Positions 23,913-32,436 of a stretch of 43,647 bases of DNA are shown here, in pieces. The position numbers and the translations under genes were made by a program. The notes beneath the pieces were generated by a model. It searched no databases and was not told the DNA's origin. It saw only the letters and a list, made by a program, of their open reading frames with translations. Origin of the DNA: CAZMXP01 sp964570285 (GTDB lineage: Bacteria > Planctomycetota > PLA2). Every line of letters begins with the position of its first letter. The first letter of the stretch is position 1. Location: NCBI GenBank assembly GCA_964570285.1, contig CAZMXP010000042.1, positions 1 through 43,647 on the forward strand. Direction: 5' to 3'.

Positions 23913-25727
23913 CTAGGCGGAAAAGCCCTGCTCCGCGAGCAGCCGGCGCGCGGCCGGATTTCCAAGGATATCGGCAAATGCGCGCACCGGCGGCCGCCCC
24001 GCGCGCGCTTCGGGCACGACGAACTCGAACCGCTCCTCCTCGAGGAAGCGGAACGAGAGCCCGGCGGCGACATTCTCGATGCAGACGCCCCAGTCGGCGC
24101 GCCCGCTGCGCACCGCCTCGGCCACCGCCTGGTGCGACCGCACCTCCATCGAATAGCCGTCGGGGCGCCGGCCCGCGAGCAGCCGGTCGACGAGGAGCCG
24201 CGTCCCGCTCCCGCGGTTGCGGTTGACAAGCCTGCCCTCCGCGCGCCCGTCCCGCGACACCACGCCCTGCCGCCGCCCGTAGCCGCCGACGACCGCCATG
24301 CCCTGCGGCAGCACGAGGCCGGGCAGGTGCACCGGCGCCACGTCGCACTCGCCCCGCCGCGCCGCCTCGAGCCCGGCCGTGCTGCCCACCGCGACGACCT
24401 TCGCGGTGAATCCGCGTCGCAACAGCAGCGAAAGCAGCAGGTCGAGTCCGGTGCAGTGGCTTCCGATCACGACGAGATCGGCGAGCCTGAGCGGCCCGAG
24501 CAGCGTCACCGCGACGCGCTCGCCCTCCTCGCGCCGCTCCTCCTCGGCGGGAATGACGTGAAACCCGTCGGCCCGCGCGAAGGTCGACAGCGAGCCGCTC
24601 CCCTTGCCGAGGGGATAGGCGACGAGCCCGCCGTCGCCCCCGACGAGATGCACGAGGTCGAACTCGGTGCGACCGCGGGCCGACACCACCGCGCGCGCGA
24701 GGCGCGCTTCGCGCATTTGTGGGGGGTCCGGGGGGAGTCCGGCGCGACCCCGGATCCAGGGCGCGACGAAGGTGTGGAAGGTGAAGATCGCCGACGTCGG
24801 GAAGCCCGGCAGAACCACGACGGGCTTGCCTCGGACGACCGCCGCGGCGACGGGCTTGCCCGGCTTCAGCGCGACGCCGTGGAAGAGGACATCCCCCATC
24901 GCGGCGAGCACGCGATAGCCCCGGTCCCCGGGCCCCTTCGACGTCCCGCCGCTGAGAAGGACGAGATCGCACTGTTGCAATCCGCTTGCCATGGTCTTCT
25001 CGATGGCCTCGGCGTCGTCGCGCACGAGGCCGAGCTCGACGGCCTCGCCGCCCGCCTCGCGCACGGCGTCGGCGAGGATGCGGCCGTTGCTGTCGTGCAG
25101 CGCGCCGTCGCGCAGCGGCGCGCCGGGCGGGAGCAGTTCGTCGCCGGTGCTGAAGACCGCGACCCTCGGGCGGCGCACGACGGCGACCGTCGCGATGCCC
25201 AGCGCGGCGAGCAGGCCCGTCTCGCGCGACGCGAGCACCTGGCCCGCGCGCACCACCGTCTCGCCGCGGGCGAGGTCGCTGCCCGCGCCGGAGAGGTGCG
25301 CGCCGGGGGCCACCGCGCGCCGGACATGGAGCGTGGGGCCGTCGGCATCGGTGTCCTCGACCATCACGACCGCGTCGCCGCCGCGGGGGACGACGGCGCC
25401 GGTCGCGACGGCGATCGCGCCCCCGGGGGGGATCTCGCCCCCTGGGACGGCGCCGGTCGCCACGGGGGCGCCTGCCAGCGCGAGGCGGCGCGGCGACTCC
25501 TCGCTCGCGCCGAAGGTGTCGGCCGCGCGCACCGCGAAGCCGTCCACGTCGCTGCGGGTGAAACCGGGGACGTCCACCGGGGCCGCGAGGTCGGCGGCGA
25601 GCACCCGGCCGAGGGCCGCATTGAGCGCCACCTGCTCCGCGGGCAGCGCGCCGTGGTCCGCGGCCTCGCGGAAGCGCGCGAGCGCCTCCGCGAGCGGGAG
25701 GACCCTCAGGAACTGCTCCTGCTTCAC
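23913..25727 (-). CDS. moeA: MoeA molybdopterin molybdenumtransferase fused to a periplasmic-binding-like domain
   Basis: 604 residues from GTG 25727, against about 400 for a plain MoeA. Residues 1-400 or so are MoeA: VDVPGFTRSDVDGFAVRA, IPPGGAIAVATGAVVPRGGDAVV, VAVFSTGDEL, LLSGGTSKGPGD and VVVLPGFPTSA. It inserts molybdate (or tungstate) into adenylylated molybdopterin. Residues 400-600 or so form a PBP-like domain (LVVIGSHCTGLDLLLSLL, VGSTAGLEAARRGECDVAPVHL, NRNRGSGTRLLVDRLL), a fusion known in archaea and some bacteria and thought to bind the oxyanion or another ligand. Together with mobA and moaD-like genes it serves the Mo/W enzymes of this region. Confidence 0.92.
   Translation of the reverse strand: MKQEQFLRVLPLAEALARFREAADHGALPAEQVALNAALGRVLAADLAAPVDVPGFTRSDVDGFAVRAADTFGASEESPRRLALAGAPVATGAVPGGEIPPGGAIAVATGAVVPRGGDAVVMVEDTDADGPTLHVRRAVAPGAHLSGAGSDLARGETVVRAGQVLASRETGLLAALGIATVAVVRRPRVAVFSTGDELLPPGAPLRDGALHDSNGRILADAVREAGGEAVELGLVRDDAEAIEKTMASGLQQCDLVLLSGGTSKGPGDRGYRVLAAMGDVLFHGVALKPGKPVAAAVVRGKPVVVLPGFPTSAIFTFHTFVAPWIRGRAGLPPDPPQMREARLARAVVSARGRTEFDLVHLVGGDGGLVAYPLGKGSGSLSTFARADGFHVIPAEEERREEGERVAVTLLGPLRLADLVVIGSHCTGLDLLLSLLLRRGFTAKVVAVGSTAGLEAARRGECDVAPVHLPGLVLPQGMAVVGGYGRRQGVVSRDGRAEGRLVNRNRGSGTRLLVDRLLAGRRPDGYSMEVRSHQAVAEAVRSGRADWGVCIENVAAGLSFRFLEEERFEFVVPEARAGRPPVRAFADILGNPAARRLLAEQGFSA
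24721..24735. repeat. G-run motif GGGGGG-TCC-GGGGGG
   Basis: A variant copy inside moeA. Its complement encodes part of a proline-rich linker (PPDPPQ). Confidence 0.6.
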
Positions 25728-25750
25728 GGGCGGATTGTAAGATCGCGCGC

Positions 25751-26473
25751 ATGAGGTCCCTCCTTCCTCTGCTGGTCCTGCTCGCGGTCGCGCGGGCCGC
25801 CCCCGAGAACCTGCTGCCCCGCGAGGGGTCGGGGTGGGAGGGGTTCAAGGCCGCGAGCTGGGCGAAACTGAAGACGACCTTCGCGCCGGAGGGGCGCGTG
25901 CCGGCGGTGACGATCACCGTCGAGACGGTGACGAAGGTGGGCGAGAAGGAGCTGACGCTGAAGGCCGACGTCACGGAGGCGGTCGGCCTCGAGCGGACGA
26001 GCGAGCGCAAGGTGCCGCGCAGCGGCGAGGCGGCCACGAACGAGAAGACGGCGCCGGCGGAGAACCTCCCGGACGAGGAGGTGACGGCGTGCGGCAAGGT
26101 CTTCTCCTGCACCGTCGCGCGGACGACGATCACGGGGCCCGACGGCAAGCGCGTCGTCACCGAGTGGCGCGCGAAGGACCCGCTGCTGCGCGTCAAGCGG
26201 CTCGAGAAGACCTACGATGCGAAGGGCGAATCGACCTCGACCTACACGATGCTGCTGACCGGCCTCGGGGAGAAGCGCACGATCGGCAAGCGGTCGGTCG
26301 CCTGCCTGCGCTACCGCACGCTCCGGCGCGCGGGCACGCAGGAGTCGGAGGGGGAGGCGCTCGTCAGCTCGGCGGTGCCGGGCGGCACCGTCACCTTCGA
26401 CGAGAAGCACACGCGCGACGGCAAGGTGCTCCTGCAGATCCGCATCGAGTGCCTCGACTTCGAAGCGAAGTGA
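25751..26473 (+). CDS. Secreted protein of unknown function
   Basis: 240 residues with a signal peptide (MRSLLPLLVLLAVARA). The mature part is rich in short beta strands (VPAVTITVETVTKVGEKELTLKADV, TEWRAKDPLLRVKRLEKTY, GEKRTIGKRSVACLRYRTL, GGTVTFDEKHTRDGKVLLQIRIECLDF) and has three or four cysteines that may form disulfides. No family is recognised. It is divergent from moeA across 23 bases and overlaps the next gene (GTGA), so it heads an operon of four genes. Confidence 0.7.
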   Translation: MRSLLPLLVLLAVARAAPENLLPREGSGWEGFKAASWAKLKTTFAPEGRVPAVTITVETVTKVGEKELTLKADVTEAVGLERTSERKVPRSGEAATNEKTAPAENLPDEEVTACGKVFSCTVARTTITGPDGKRVVTEWRAKDPLLRVKRLEKTYDAKGESTSTYTMLLTGLGEKRTIGKRSVACLRYRTLRRAGTQESEGEALVSSAVPGGTVTFDEKHTRDGKVLLQIRIECLDFEAK

Positions 26474-27390
26474 CGCGCGCGCGGCGGTGGACCCGGGCCC
26501 TCGCGCTGCTCGCGCTCGCGGCGTGCGCCCGCTCGAACGCGAGCATCCTCGCCGACCTCGAGCGCGACGACTCCGCCGAGGCGCTCGCCGAACGCCCCTT
26601 CCCGCTCGCGTCGGGGAGCGGGACGACGCTGCCGATGGAGGAGGGGAGGCTGCCGGTCGTGCTCGGCGCGCCGAACGGCGTGAGGATGCCGCTCGTCGTC
26701 GACACCGGCACGAGCCACCTCTGGCTCTCCGGCCCGGCGGCCCGCGACGCGCGCCTGCGGCTGTCGGGCGGGGGGGCCCGCACGGTCGTCTCGCCGGGAT
26801 ATGCCGAGCAGGCGCGCCTCGGCGTGATCGACCGTCTCGACCTCGGCGCGCTGCGTTTCGGACGAGGCGCGGCGCTCGTCTCGCTGCGCGAGCAGCCGTC
26901 GTTCTGGTACCACCACCTGCCCGGGCCCGGGTACGGCATCCTCGGCACGAGCGTGCTCGGCCACTTCCGGGTCACCTTCGACTTCGCGCGGCGCGAGATC
27001 CGGCTGCGCGCGCACGGCCTCGCGACCGGCGGGCGGGCGCTGCTCGCGCCGGTGACGATCGGGGGCCGGGAGCGCTGGTTCCTCGTGGACAGCGGCGCGG
27101 CGCACCTCTTCCTCGAGCCGTGGCTCGCGCGCGACCTGGGCCTCATCTCGACGAGGCGCGCGGCGCGCCACGGCACGAAGGCCGACAGGGCCGAGGACAA
27201 GGTCGTGACGATCGTGCGCGTGCCCGAGGTGACGATCGCCGGCCGCCGCTTCGAGGACGTGCGCGCCGGCGTCGTCCACACGTTCGACGGCGAACAGGAG
27301 ATCGGGGGCCTGCTCGGGTTCGCGGGCTTCGGCAGGCTCGTCTGGACGGTCGACTTCGGGACGCGGGAGCTTCTCGTGGAGGATGCATGA
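26470..27390 (+). CDS. Pepsin/retropepsin-like aspartyl protease, lipoprotein
   Basis: 306 residues from GTG 26470, which overlaps the upstream stop. A hydrophobic N-terminus ends in ALAACA, a likely lipobox. Two aspartyl-protease active-site motifs are present: VVDTGTSHLWL near residue 77 and FLVDSGAAHLFL near 205. Each is followed by a hydrophobic-Gly strand (YGILGTSVLGHFRVTFDF and EIGGLLGFAGFGRLVWTVDF). This is the two-lobed arrangement of pepsin-like proteases in one chain. The substrate is unknown. The stop overlaps the following lipoprotein gene (ATGA). Confidence 0.78.
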   Translation: MTRARRWTRALALLALAACARSNASILADLERDDSAEALAERPFPLASGSGTTLPMEEGRLPVVLGAPNGVRMPLVVDTGTSHLWLSGPAARDARLRLSGGGARTVVSPGYAEQARLGVIDRLDLGALRFGRGAALVSLREQPSFWYHHLPGPGYGILGTSVLGHFRVTFDFARREIRLRAHGLATGGRALLAPVTIGGRERWFLVDSGAAHLFLEPWLARDLGLISTRRAARHGTKADRAEDKVVTIVRVPEVTIAGRRFEDVRAGVVHTFDGEQEIGGLLGFAGFGRLVWTVDFGTRELLVEDA

Positions 27391-28292
27391 AGGCCCTCGC
27401 GCTCGCCCTCGCGCTCGCCCTCGCGGGCTGCGCGACGACGACGAACTCCCGCGATGTCGCGGCGCTCTTCGACCGCGAGGCCAGGGGCGTCGTGCTGCGC
27501 GTGCCGAGGACCGGCGACATGGACCCCGCCCGGGCCGCCAACGCGACCGAGGTCTTTCCCGCGTTCACGGCCGCCGCGCGGCGCTATCTCGACGAGCACC
27601 CGCAGGACACCAACCGCACGCGCCACGTGAAGGCGCTGCTCGCCTGCGCGCTGCTGCGGCGGGGGGATCCGATGGGCGCCGTCGAGCTGCTGCACGGGCT
27701 CAGGCCGCCGGTCGAGTCCCCGCCGCGGCGCGACAACCTGCTCGCCCGAGCCGCGAGCTACGCCGCGAGCGCCTGCCGCGCCCACGCGGCGCGGCGCGCG
27801 CTCGACGCCTACCTCGACGGCGCGCTCGCGGCGGAGGAGCTCCTCGCGCGACATGGCGCGATCTTCGGGATCCGCCGCGGAGTGCCGGAGGCGGCGGCGG
27901 CCCTCGACCGCGACTGCAGGCCCGCGCTGCCGAACGACCCGCGCGCGATGGAGCGCGCCCGGCGGCGCACCGCCGAACTGAAGCGCTTCGCCGGCATGCA
28001 GCTCTACGACGACGCGGCGCAGCTTCTCTACGCCCTCCCCGAGGCCCCTCCCGATCTGGCTCCCGAGGCCACGCTCGCGAGCATCATGTGCGCCCTGCTC
28101 GTCGTCCACGGCGAGACGCTCGGCGACATCCTGCCCGAGAGGATCCCCGACGACCGGAAGCAGTGGGAGAAGGAGCACTCCTGGTCGCTCTACCGGCGCG
28201 CGAAGAGGGTCGCCCGCGACGTGGAGACGCCGCTCCGCGAGGCGCTCGAGTCGGCGGAGGTGAGCGCGACGGGGTGGATCGAGACGCGGTGA
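27387..28292 (+). CDS. Lipoprotein of unknown function
   Basis: 301 residues from ATG 27387. The signal ends in LALAGC, a clear lipobox, so the protein should be lipid-anchored. The rest is alpha-helical and alanine/arginine-rich (AFTAAARRYLDEHPQDTNRTRHVKALLACALLRRGDPMGAVELLHGL), which suggests a TPR-like solenoid, but I cannot define repeats. It overlaps the aspartyl protease gene upstream and the glutaredoxin-like gene downstream, which suggests joint function in the envelope. Confidence 0.7.
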   Translation: MKALALALALALAGCATTTNSRDVAALFDREARGVVLRVPRTGDMDPARAANATEVFPAFTAAARRYLDEHPQDTNRTRHVKALLACALLRRGDPMGAVELLHGLRPPVESPPRRDNLLARAASYAASACRAHAARRALDAYLDGALAAEELLARHGAIFGIRRGVPEAAAALDRDCRPALPNDPRAMERARRRTAELKRFAGMQLYDDAAQLLYALPEAPPDLAPEATLASIMCALLVVHGETLGDILPERIPDDRKQWEKEHSWSLYRRAKRVARDVETPLREALESAEVSATGWIETR

Positions 28293-28513
28293 GGGTGCTC
28301 CTCTACACGATCCCCGGCCTCTGCCCGCTCTGCGACGAGGCGCGGGAGCTGCTGCACGGGCTCGGCGTGCCCTTCGAGGAGGTCGATATACGCTCGGACC
28401 GGGAGCTTTTGCGGGCCTACCGGCTCGAAATCCCGGTCCTGTGCGTCGATGGGAGGAAGGAGTTCATCGGCCGCATCGATCGGGACCGGCTGCTGCACCT
28501 CCTGGGGCGCTGA
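28289..28513 (+). CDS. Glutaredoxin-like protein (DUF836 type)
   Basis: 74 residues from GTG 28289, overlapping the lipoprotein stop (GTGA). It has the thioredoxin-fold pattern VRVLLYTIPGLCPLCDEARELLHGLGVPFEEVDIRSD, with redox motif CPLC, and EIPVLCVDG, with the cis-proline. No signal peptide, so it is probably cytoplasmic. It may reduce or deglutathionylate a partner, or just be a member of the short glutaredoxin-like family without known activity. Full length for the family. Confidence 0.82.
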   Translation: MRVLLYTIPGLCPLCDEARELLHGLGVPFEEVDIRSDRELLRAYRLEIPVLCVDGRKEFIGRIDRDRLLHLLGR

Positions 28514-28562
28514 AGAATTCGGTTGCGGGCGATTTTCGACGATATGATCTTCGGGAACACCC

Positions 28563-29294
28563 ATGAAGACCTGGTACCTACTCCCGATGCTGCTGGGCGC
28601 GCTGGCGCTCGCGCAAGAATGCCCCTCCGACTGCGACAAGCCCTGCTGTGAAGCGCAGGACTGTTGCGAGAGTCTCGCGGCCGCGCGCAAGGAGATCGCG
28701 ACGGCGAAGAGCGACGTGAAGAAGCTCGGCAAGGACGAGCGGACGGCGCTCGCCGACGCGGAGAAGATCGCGCTCGGCTCCACCGCCGCGGGCAGGGCGC
28801 TCGCGCCCACCTTCGGCGCGGCCGCCGACCTGCTCCATGTCGCGGCGAAGCTGCGCGCGGAGAACGAGGAGGAGGGCGCGCTGCTCGGCGAGCTCGAGAC
28901 GACCTACCGCGCGATCGCGAAGGAACTCGCCGGCAAGGAGAGCTATCCCGCGCCCGCCGACGACGACGCGGAGGCGGCTTCGAAGGCGGCCGCCGCGCAC
29001 GCGAAGGCGAAGGAGCTCTGGGCCGCCGCGCGCAGCGAGAGCGAGAAGGAGAAGGTCACGCCCGAGGCCTCGAAGGCGTGGCGGCTCGTGAAGGGCGGAA
29101 GCCCGCTCTACCGGGCGTTCGCGATCAACCTGCTCGCGACCACCGGCGCGATGAAGGCGCTCGACTGCTCCGACGAGAGCGCCGCCTGCACGAAGGCGAT
29201 CGCCGCCGTCGCGGAGCTGAATGCGCTGCTCGCGCCCGCGTTCGACGGCGTCAAGACCGAGAAGCCGGCGACGCCGGCCGCCGCGCCGTCGTGA
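28563..29294 (+). CDS. Secreted cysteine-rich helical protein
   Basis: 243 residues with a signal peptide (MKTWYLLPMLLGALALA). The mature N-terminus is cysteine-rich (CPSDCDKPCCEAQDCCESL, seven cysteines in about 18 residues), followed by alanine/lysine/glutamate-rich helices likely to form a coiled coil, and by a second small cysteine pair near the end (DCSDESAACTKA). No family recognised. The cysteine cluster could bind metal or form disulfides. A strong intrinsic terminator lies 71 bases after the stop. Confidence 0.68.
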   Translation: MKTWYLLPMLLGALALAQECPSDCDKPCCEAQDCCESLAAARKEIATAKSDVKKLGKDERTALADAEKIALGSTAAGRALAPTFGAAADLLHVAAKLRAENEEEGALLGELETTYRAIAKELAGKESYPAPADDDAEAASKAAAAHAKAKELWAAARSESEKEKVTPEASKAWRLVKGGSPLYRAFAINLLATTGAMKALDCSDESAACTKAIAAVAELNALLAPAFDGVKTEKPATPAAAPS

Positions 29295-29365
29295 GGGACC
29301 TCGCCCGGGCCTGGCTCGTGAGGCTAGGCATCTGAACGGACCGGTTCGGTCCGACACAAACGACA

Positions 29366-29403
29366 AAGACCCCCGGCCGAGGTGCCGGGGGTCTTGCTTT
29401 TTC
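29366..29403 (+). terminator. Rho-independent terminator
   Basis: A perfect 12-bp stem (AAGACCCCCGGC at 29366-29377, GCCGGGGGTCTT at 29384-29395) with loop CGAGGT, followed by GC and a T-tract. It closes the operon of the cysteine-rich protein and sets the left edge of the defence-like region. Confidence 0.93.
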
Positions 29404-29470
29404 TCTAAGATGCGTGCTGCGTCCGAACTAGCGAGCCGCCCGGACGTGGCGGACCGGACGGGGGTGTCGC

Positions 29471-31363
29471 ATGGACCTCTGGCGCGGCTCGCTTGCGGAG
29501 TTCATACGGTCGGCGGAGAGCGGGGCGATCGCGGGCGACCTCAGCGGGCGCTTCGTGAAGGTGTACGACCGGCTGCCGGCGCCCGGGGAGATGCGGAGCT
29601 GGGCGAATTCGCTCCCTCGCCTCGCGGCGGCTCTCCGCCCGGTCGGGCGCAGCGATCTCGGCGTGGCGCTCGGGACGGTCGCGGAGCGGCCCGCGGGCGA
29701 GACGCGCGGCGCGCACGCGGAAGTGGGCGTCGCCGCGGAGTACCACCTCCCGCTCTCGGGCAAGCGGCTCGACGTGCTGCTCTGCGGACGAGGCGTCGAC
29801 GGGAGGCGCCGCGGGCTGGTCGTCGAACTCAAGCAGTGGTCGTCGGTCGGGCTGGAAGGCGAGTTCGAGACGAACGTCCTCGTCGACGGCGAGGAGCACC
29901 TCCATCCGTCGGAGCAGGCGCTCGCGTACTCCGAGTGGCTCGCCGACTACCACTCCGCCTTCGCGGACGGCGACATCGACGCGGCGGCGTGCTCCTACGT
30001 GCACAACATGGGGGGCGCGGGGGCGGACGTGCTGCGGGATCCCCGCTTCGGCGATCTCCTCGCCCGGAGCCCGCTCTACTGCGCCGCGGACGAGGAGGCG
30101 CTCGCCCGCATGACGGCGCGATCGGTCGGCGGCGGGGACGGGCTGCGCACGATGGAGAGCATCGCCGGCGGCGCCTTCCGCCCCGCGCGCAACGTGCTCG
30201 CGCGCCTCGAAGAGGTGCTGCGGAAGGACGGGCGCTGGCACCTGATCGGCGAGCAGCGGCTCGCCTACAACGCGATCCTTGCCGAGGTGCGGCGGCTCGG
30301 AGCGGGGGCGGGCCACGCCGTCGTCCTCGTGCGGGGGGCGCCGGGCACGGGCAAGAGCGTGATTGCCGTGCAGATCCTCGCCGACGCGCTGCGCCTCGGG
30401 CTGCGCGCGGCGCATGTGACGGGCGGCAAGGCCTTCACGACGGCGCTCCGCGCGCAGTTCCGGGGGGCCGACGGCATCTTCCAGTGGAACATGAACGTCC
30501 GGGACGCGCCCACGCAGGGCATCGACGTGCTGCTCGTGGACGAGGCGCACCGCGTGCGCCAGACGAGCGAGACCCGCTGGACCCGCGCCAGCGGCAGGAC
30601 GGGCCGGGCCCAGGTCGACGAACTGATCGACGCGTCGAAGGTCGCGGTCTTCCTGCTCGACGACAACCAGAGCGTGCGGCCCGACGAGATCGGCTCGTCG
30701 AAACTCGTCGAGGACGCGGCCCGCCGCCGCCGCCTGCCGCTCCGGAGCTACGACCTCGAGACGCAGTTCCGGTGCGGCGGATGCGTCGAGTACATCGCGT
30801 GGGTCGACCACCTGCTCGGCTTCGCGCCGGAGGGCCGTGGGCCCTGGCGCGGGCGATACCGCTTCGCACTCGCGGACGCGCCCGCGGACCTCGATGCGCT
30901 GCTCGCCACGGGGGGGAGCGCCCGCGTCGTGGCGGGCTTCTGCTGGCCGTGGAGCGACGCGACGCCGGACGGCTCCCTCGTTCGCGACGTGACGATCGGC
31001 GACTGGTCGCGCCCGTGGAACGCGAAGGAGGTCAGGGGCAAGCGCTACACGCCGAAGACCCACCCCTACACGCTATGGGCCGAGACCGACGCCGGCCGGG
31101 AGCAGATCGGCTGCATCTACAGCGCGCAGGGGTTCGAATTCGAGCGCGTCGGCGTGATCTGGGGGCCCGATCTCGTCCGCCGTGGCGACGCATGGGTAGC
31201 ACAGCGCGGCGAGTCCCACGACAGGATGGTGCGAGCGTCGCCGGCGATGGCGCAACTCGTCCGCAACGCCTACCGGGTGCTCTTGACGCGCGGCATCGCC
31301 GAGACGCGCCTGCTCTGCCTCGATGCGGAGACCCGCGACTACGTGAAGTCCCGTGCGGGGTAG
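29471..31363 (+). CDS. DUF2075 (Schlafen-group-3-like) helicase with nuclease-like N-terminal domain
   Basis: 630 residues. The N-terminal part holds RLDVLLCGRG...GLVVELKQW, with D101, E119 and K121 spaced as in PD-(D/E)XK nucleases. The helicase core follows: Walker A GAPGTGKS (289-296), Walker B IDVLLVDEAHR (351-361), LLDDNQSVRPDEIG (about 394), QFRCGGC, and C-terminal QGFEFERVGVIWG and NAYRVLLTRG, which match helicase motifs V and VI. DUF2075 proteins are common in defence loci and may act on DNA or RNA of invaders; this is an inference from context. Start ATG 29471, with a G-rich ribosome binding site. A 1.2-kb gap separates it from the next operon. Confidence 0.85.
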   Translation: MDLWRGSLAEFIRSAESGAIAGDLSGRFVKVYDRLPAPGEMRSWANSLPRLAAALRPVGRSDLGVALGTVAERPAGETRGAHAEVGVAAEYHLPLSGKRLDVLLCGRGVDGRRRGLVVELKQWSSVGLEGEFETNVLVDGEEHLHPSEQALAYSEWLADYHSAFADGDIDAAACSYVHNMGGAGADVLRDPRFGDLLARSPLYCAADEEALARMTARSVGGGDGLRTMESIAGGAFRPARNVLARLEEVLRKDGRWHLIGEQRLAYNAILAEVRRLGAGAGHAVVLVRGAPGTGKSVIAVQILADALRLGLRAAHVTGGKAFTTALRAQFRGADGIFQWNMNVRDAPTQGIDVLLVDEAHRVRQTSETRWTRASGRTGRAQVDELIDASKVAVFLLDDNQSVRPDEIGSSKLVEDAARRRRLPLRSYDLETQFRCGGCVEYIAWVDHLLGFAPEGRGPWRGRYRFALADAPADLDALLATGGSARVVAGFCWPWSDATPDGSLVRDVTIGDWSRPWNAKEVRGKRYTPKTHPYTLWAETDAGREQIGCIYSAQGFEFERVGVIWGPDLVRRGDAWVAQRGESHDRMVRASPAMAQLVRNAYRVLLTRGIAETRLLCLDAETRDYVKSRAG

Positions 31364-31423
31364 TCCCGCCGATGTACCGTGTCGGGTATTCCCGCGGCGC
31401 TGCTGGGCGTACCGCGCCAAGCG

Positions 31424-31483
31424 CACGGTGCCACGCAATCCCGGGAGACCCCACTGTAGGCATGCTTACCTGGCAACGTACGG
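31424..31483 (+). repeat. REP-like palindromic repeat, copy D (degenerate)
   Basis: It starts CACGGTGCCACGCAATCCC and ends CTTACCTGGCAACGTACG, matching the two arms of copies A-C in order. It lies 60 bases after the DUF2075 gene, at the border of the ATPase-rich region. Confidence 0.6.
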
Positions 31484-32325
31484 AATCCATGCGGGTTCCC
31501 GGGCGCGTATTGTCCGCATGGTCCGCTGAGTTCGCAGCGTACGTTGAAAGGCGTCAATATGGCGTACGGCCTGACGGCGTCGGGCGGCAGACGGAGACTG
31601 GGGACGCGTGCGTCCGGACGCCGAGTCCGGCTGGCAACTTCTCCCACTCCAAGCCCAACTGCCGGCGCGACCCGCGGCGCGCTTCCGCCGGCCGGCTGCT
31701 CCGCACGGAAGGTCCTTGCAACGCGCGGCAGTTGTCGGACGCCAACAGCGAGCACGGACCCGTGAGCGCCGTGGCCAGTCTACGGGACCATGTTCATGAT
31801 CTCCGCTTCCGCGCCCGGCCTGACATGCACTCTGCTAAGGCCGCCCAGTTGAACGGAGAGCACGCCGGGACAACGACAACGGTCGGTTACCGCACGAGCG
31901 TCGCGCGGTACGATGGCGCAGACTCTTGCGATTGCTGACAGCGTGATGTCCCCCAGTCGCCGAGCCGTCCGGTACGCACCCACCGCGATGGACGCGTGGC
32001 GAAGTGCGCCCGCAATCCTCGCTCGCTCCCATGCGTAACGCGCTGATTGCCACCTTGTCTCCTCCAGAATCTGCGCGAAAGTACGTGCTCGGTTTTTCAT
32101 CTCGACCTCGCTCGCCTCCATAGCGAGGCCTGTGCCCAAGACTCTGCGGCCGGTGGGTGCGACAGGGTACGCGGAAGAGGAGGAGCCGGAGTCAGGACGC
32201 CTCACTGCCCGAAGAAGGTGGCCATTCCACGAGCTTTCAGGGGGGTAGTGGTTCACGCTCGCAGGCCCGGAGAATGCGTTGGCCTGCCCAATCGACCGCG
32301 GGCCGCCGTAGCCATACGCTGTCCC

Positions 32326-32354
32326 TTGACGATCGACATCGATTTCGCTATCAA
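32326..32354 (+). promoter_or_regulatory. Sigma-70 type promoter
   Basis: TTGACG (32326-32331), a 17-base spacer and TATCAA (32349-32354). The -35 element matches 5 of 6 consensus bases and the -10 element 4 of 6. It could give basal expression of the ATPase operon. Confidence 0.5.
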
Positions 32355-32419
32355 TCGCTAGCGTACGAGCGGCGGGGGTGGCCTGCTTGGAACCTGCCGT
32401 CTAGGCGACTTTCGGTGCA

Positions 32420-32436
32420 TTGGCACATCCGGTGCA
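32420..32436 (+). promoter_or_regulatory. Sigma-54 type -24/-12 promoter
   Basis: TTGGCACATCCGGTGCA: the GG of the -24 element and the GC of the -12 element are exactly 10 bases apart, as required. The -24 box TTGGCAC is perfect, and the -12 box has GTGC for TTGC. It lies 120 bases upstream of a gene for a sigma-54 activator ATPase, which makes chance less likely. Confidence 0.62.

Noticed and set aside
23905..26196. Long N-terminal extension of the TPR protein frame
   Set aside because: The extension lies in a shadow phase of moeA and runs past its start. A signal peptide follows the ATG at 23904.
28523..28548. Promoter TTGCGG / TATGAT before the cysteine-rich protein gene
   Set aside because: The -10 is good, but the spacer is only 14 bases, so the pair is not convincing.
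29221..31938. 905-codon plus frame over the DUF2075 gene
   Set aside because: Shadow frame; the helicase motifs are all in the frame starting at 29471.
31780..32256. 158-codon minus frame in the long intergenic region
   Set aside because: The centre looks protein-like, but there is no family, the start is poor and the composition does not match coding phase. Mentioned under the region entry only.
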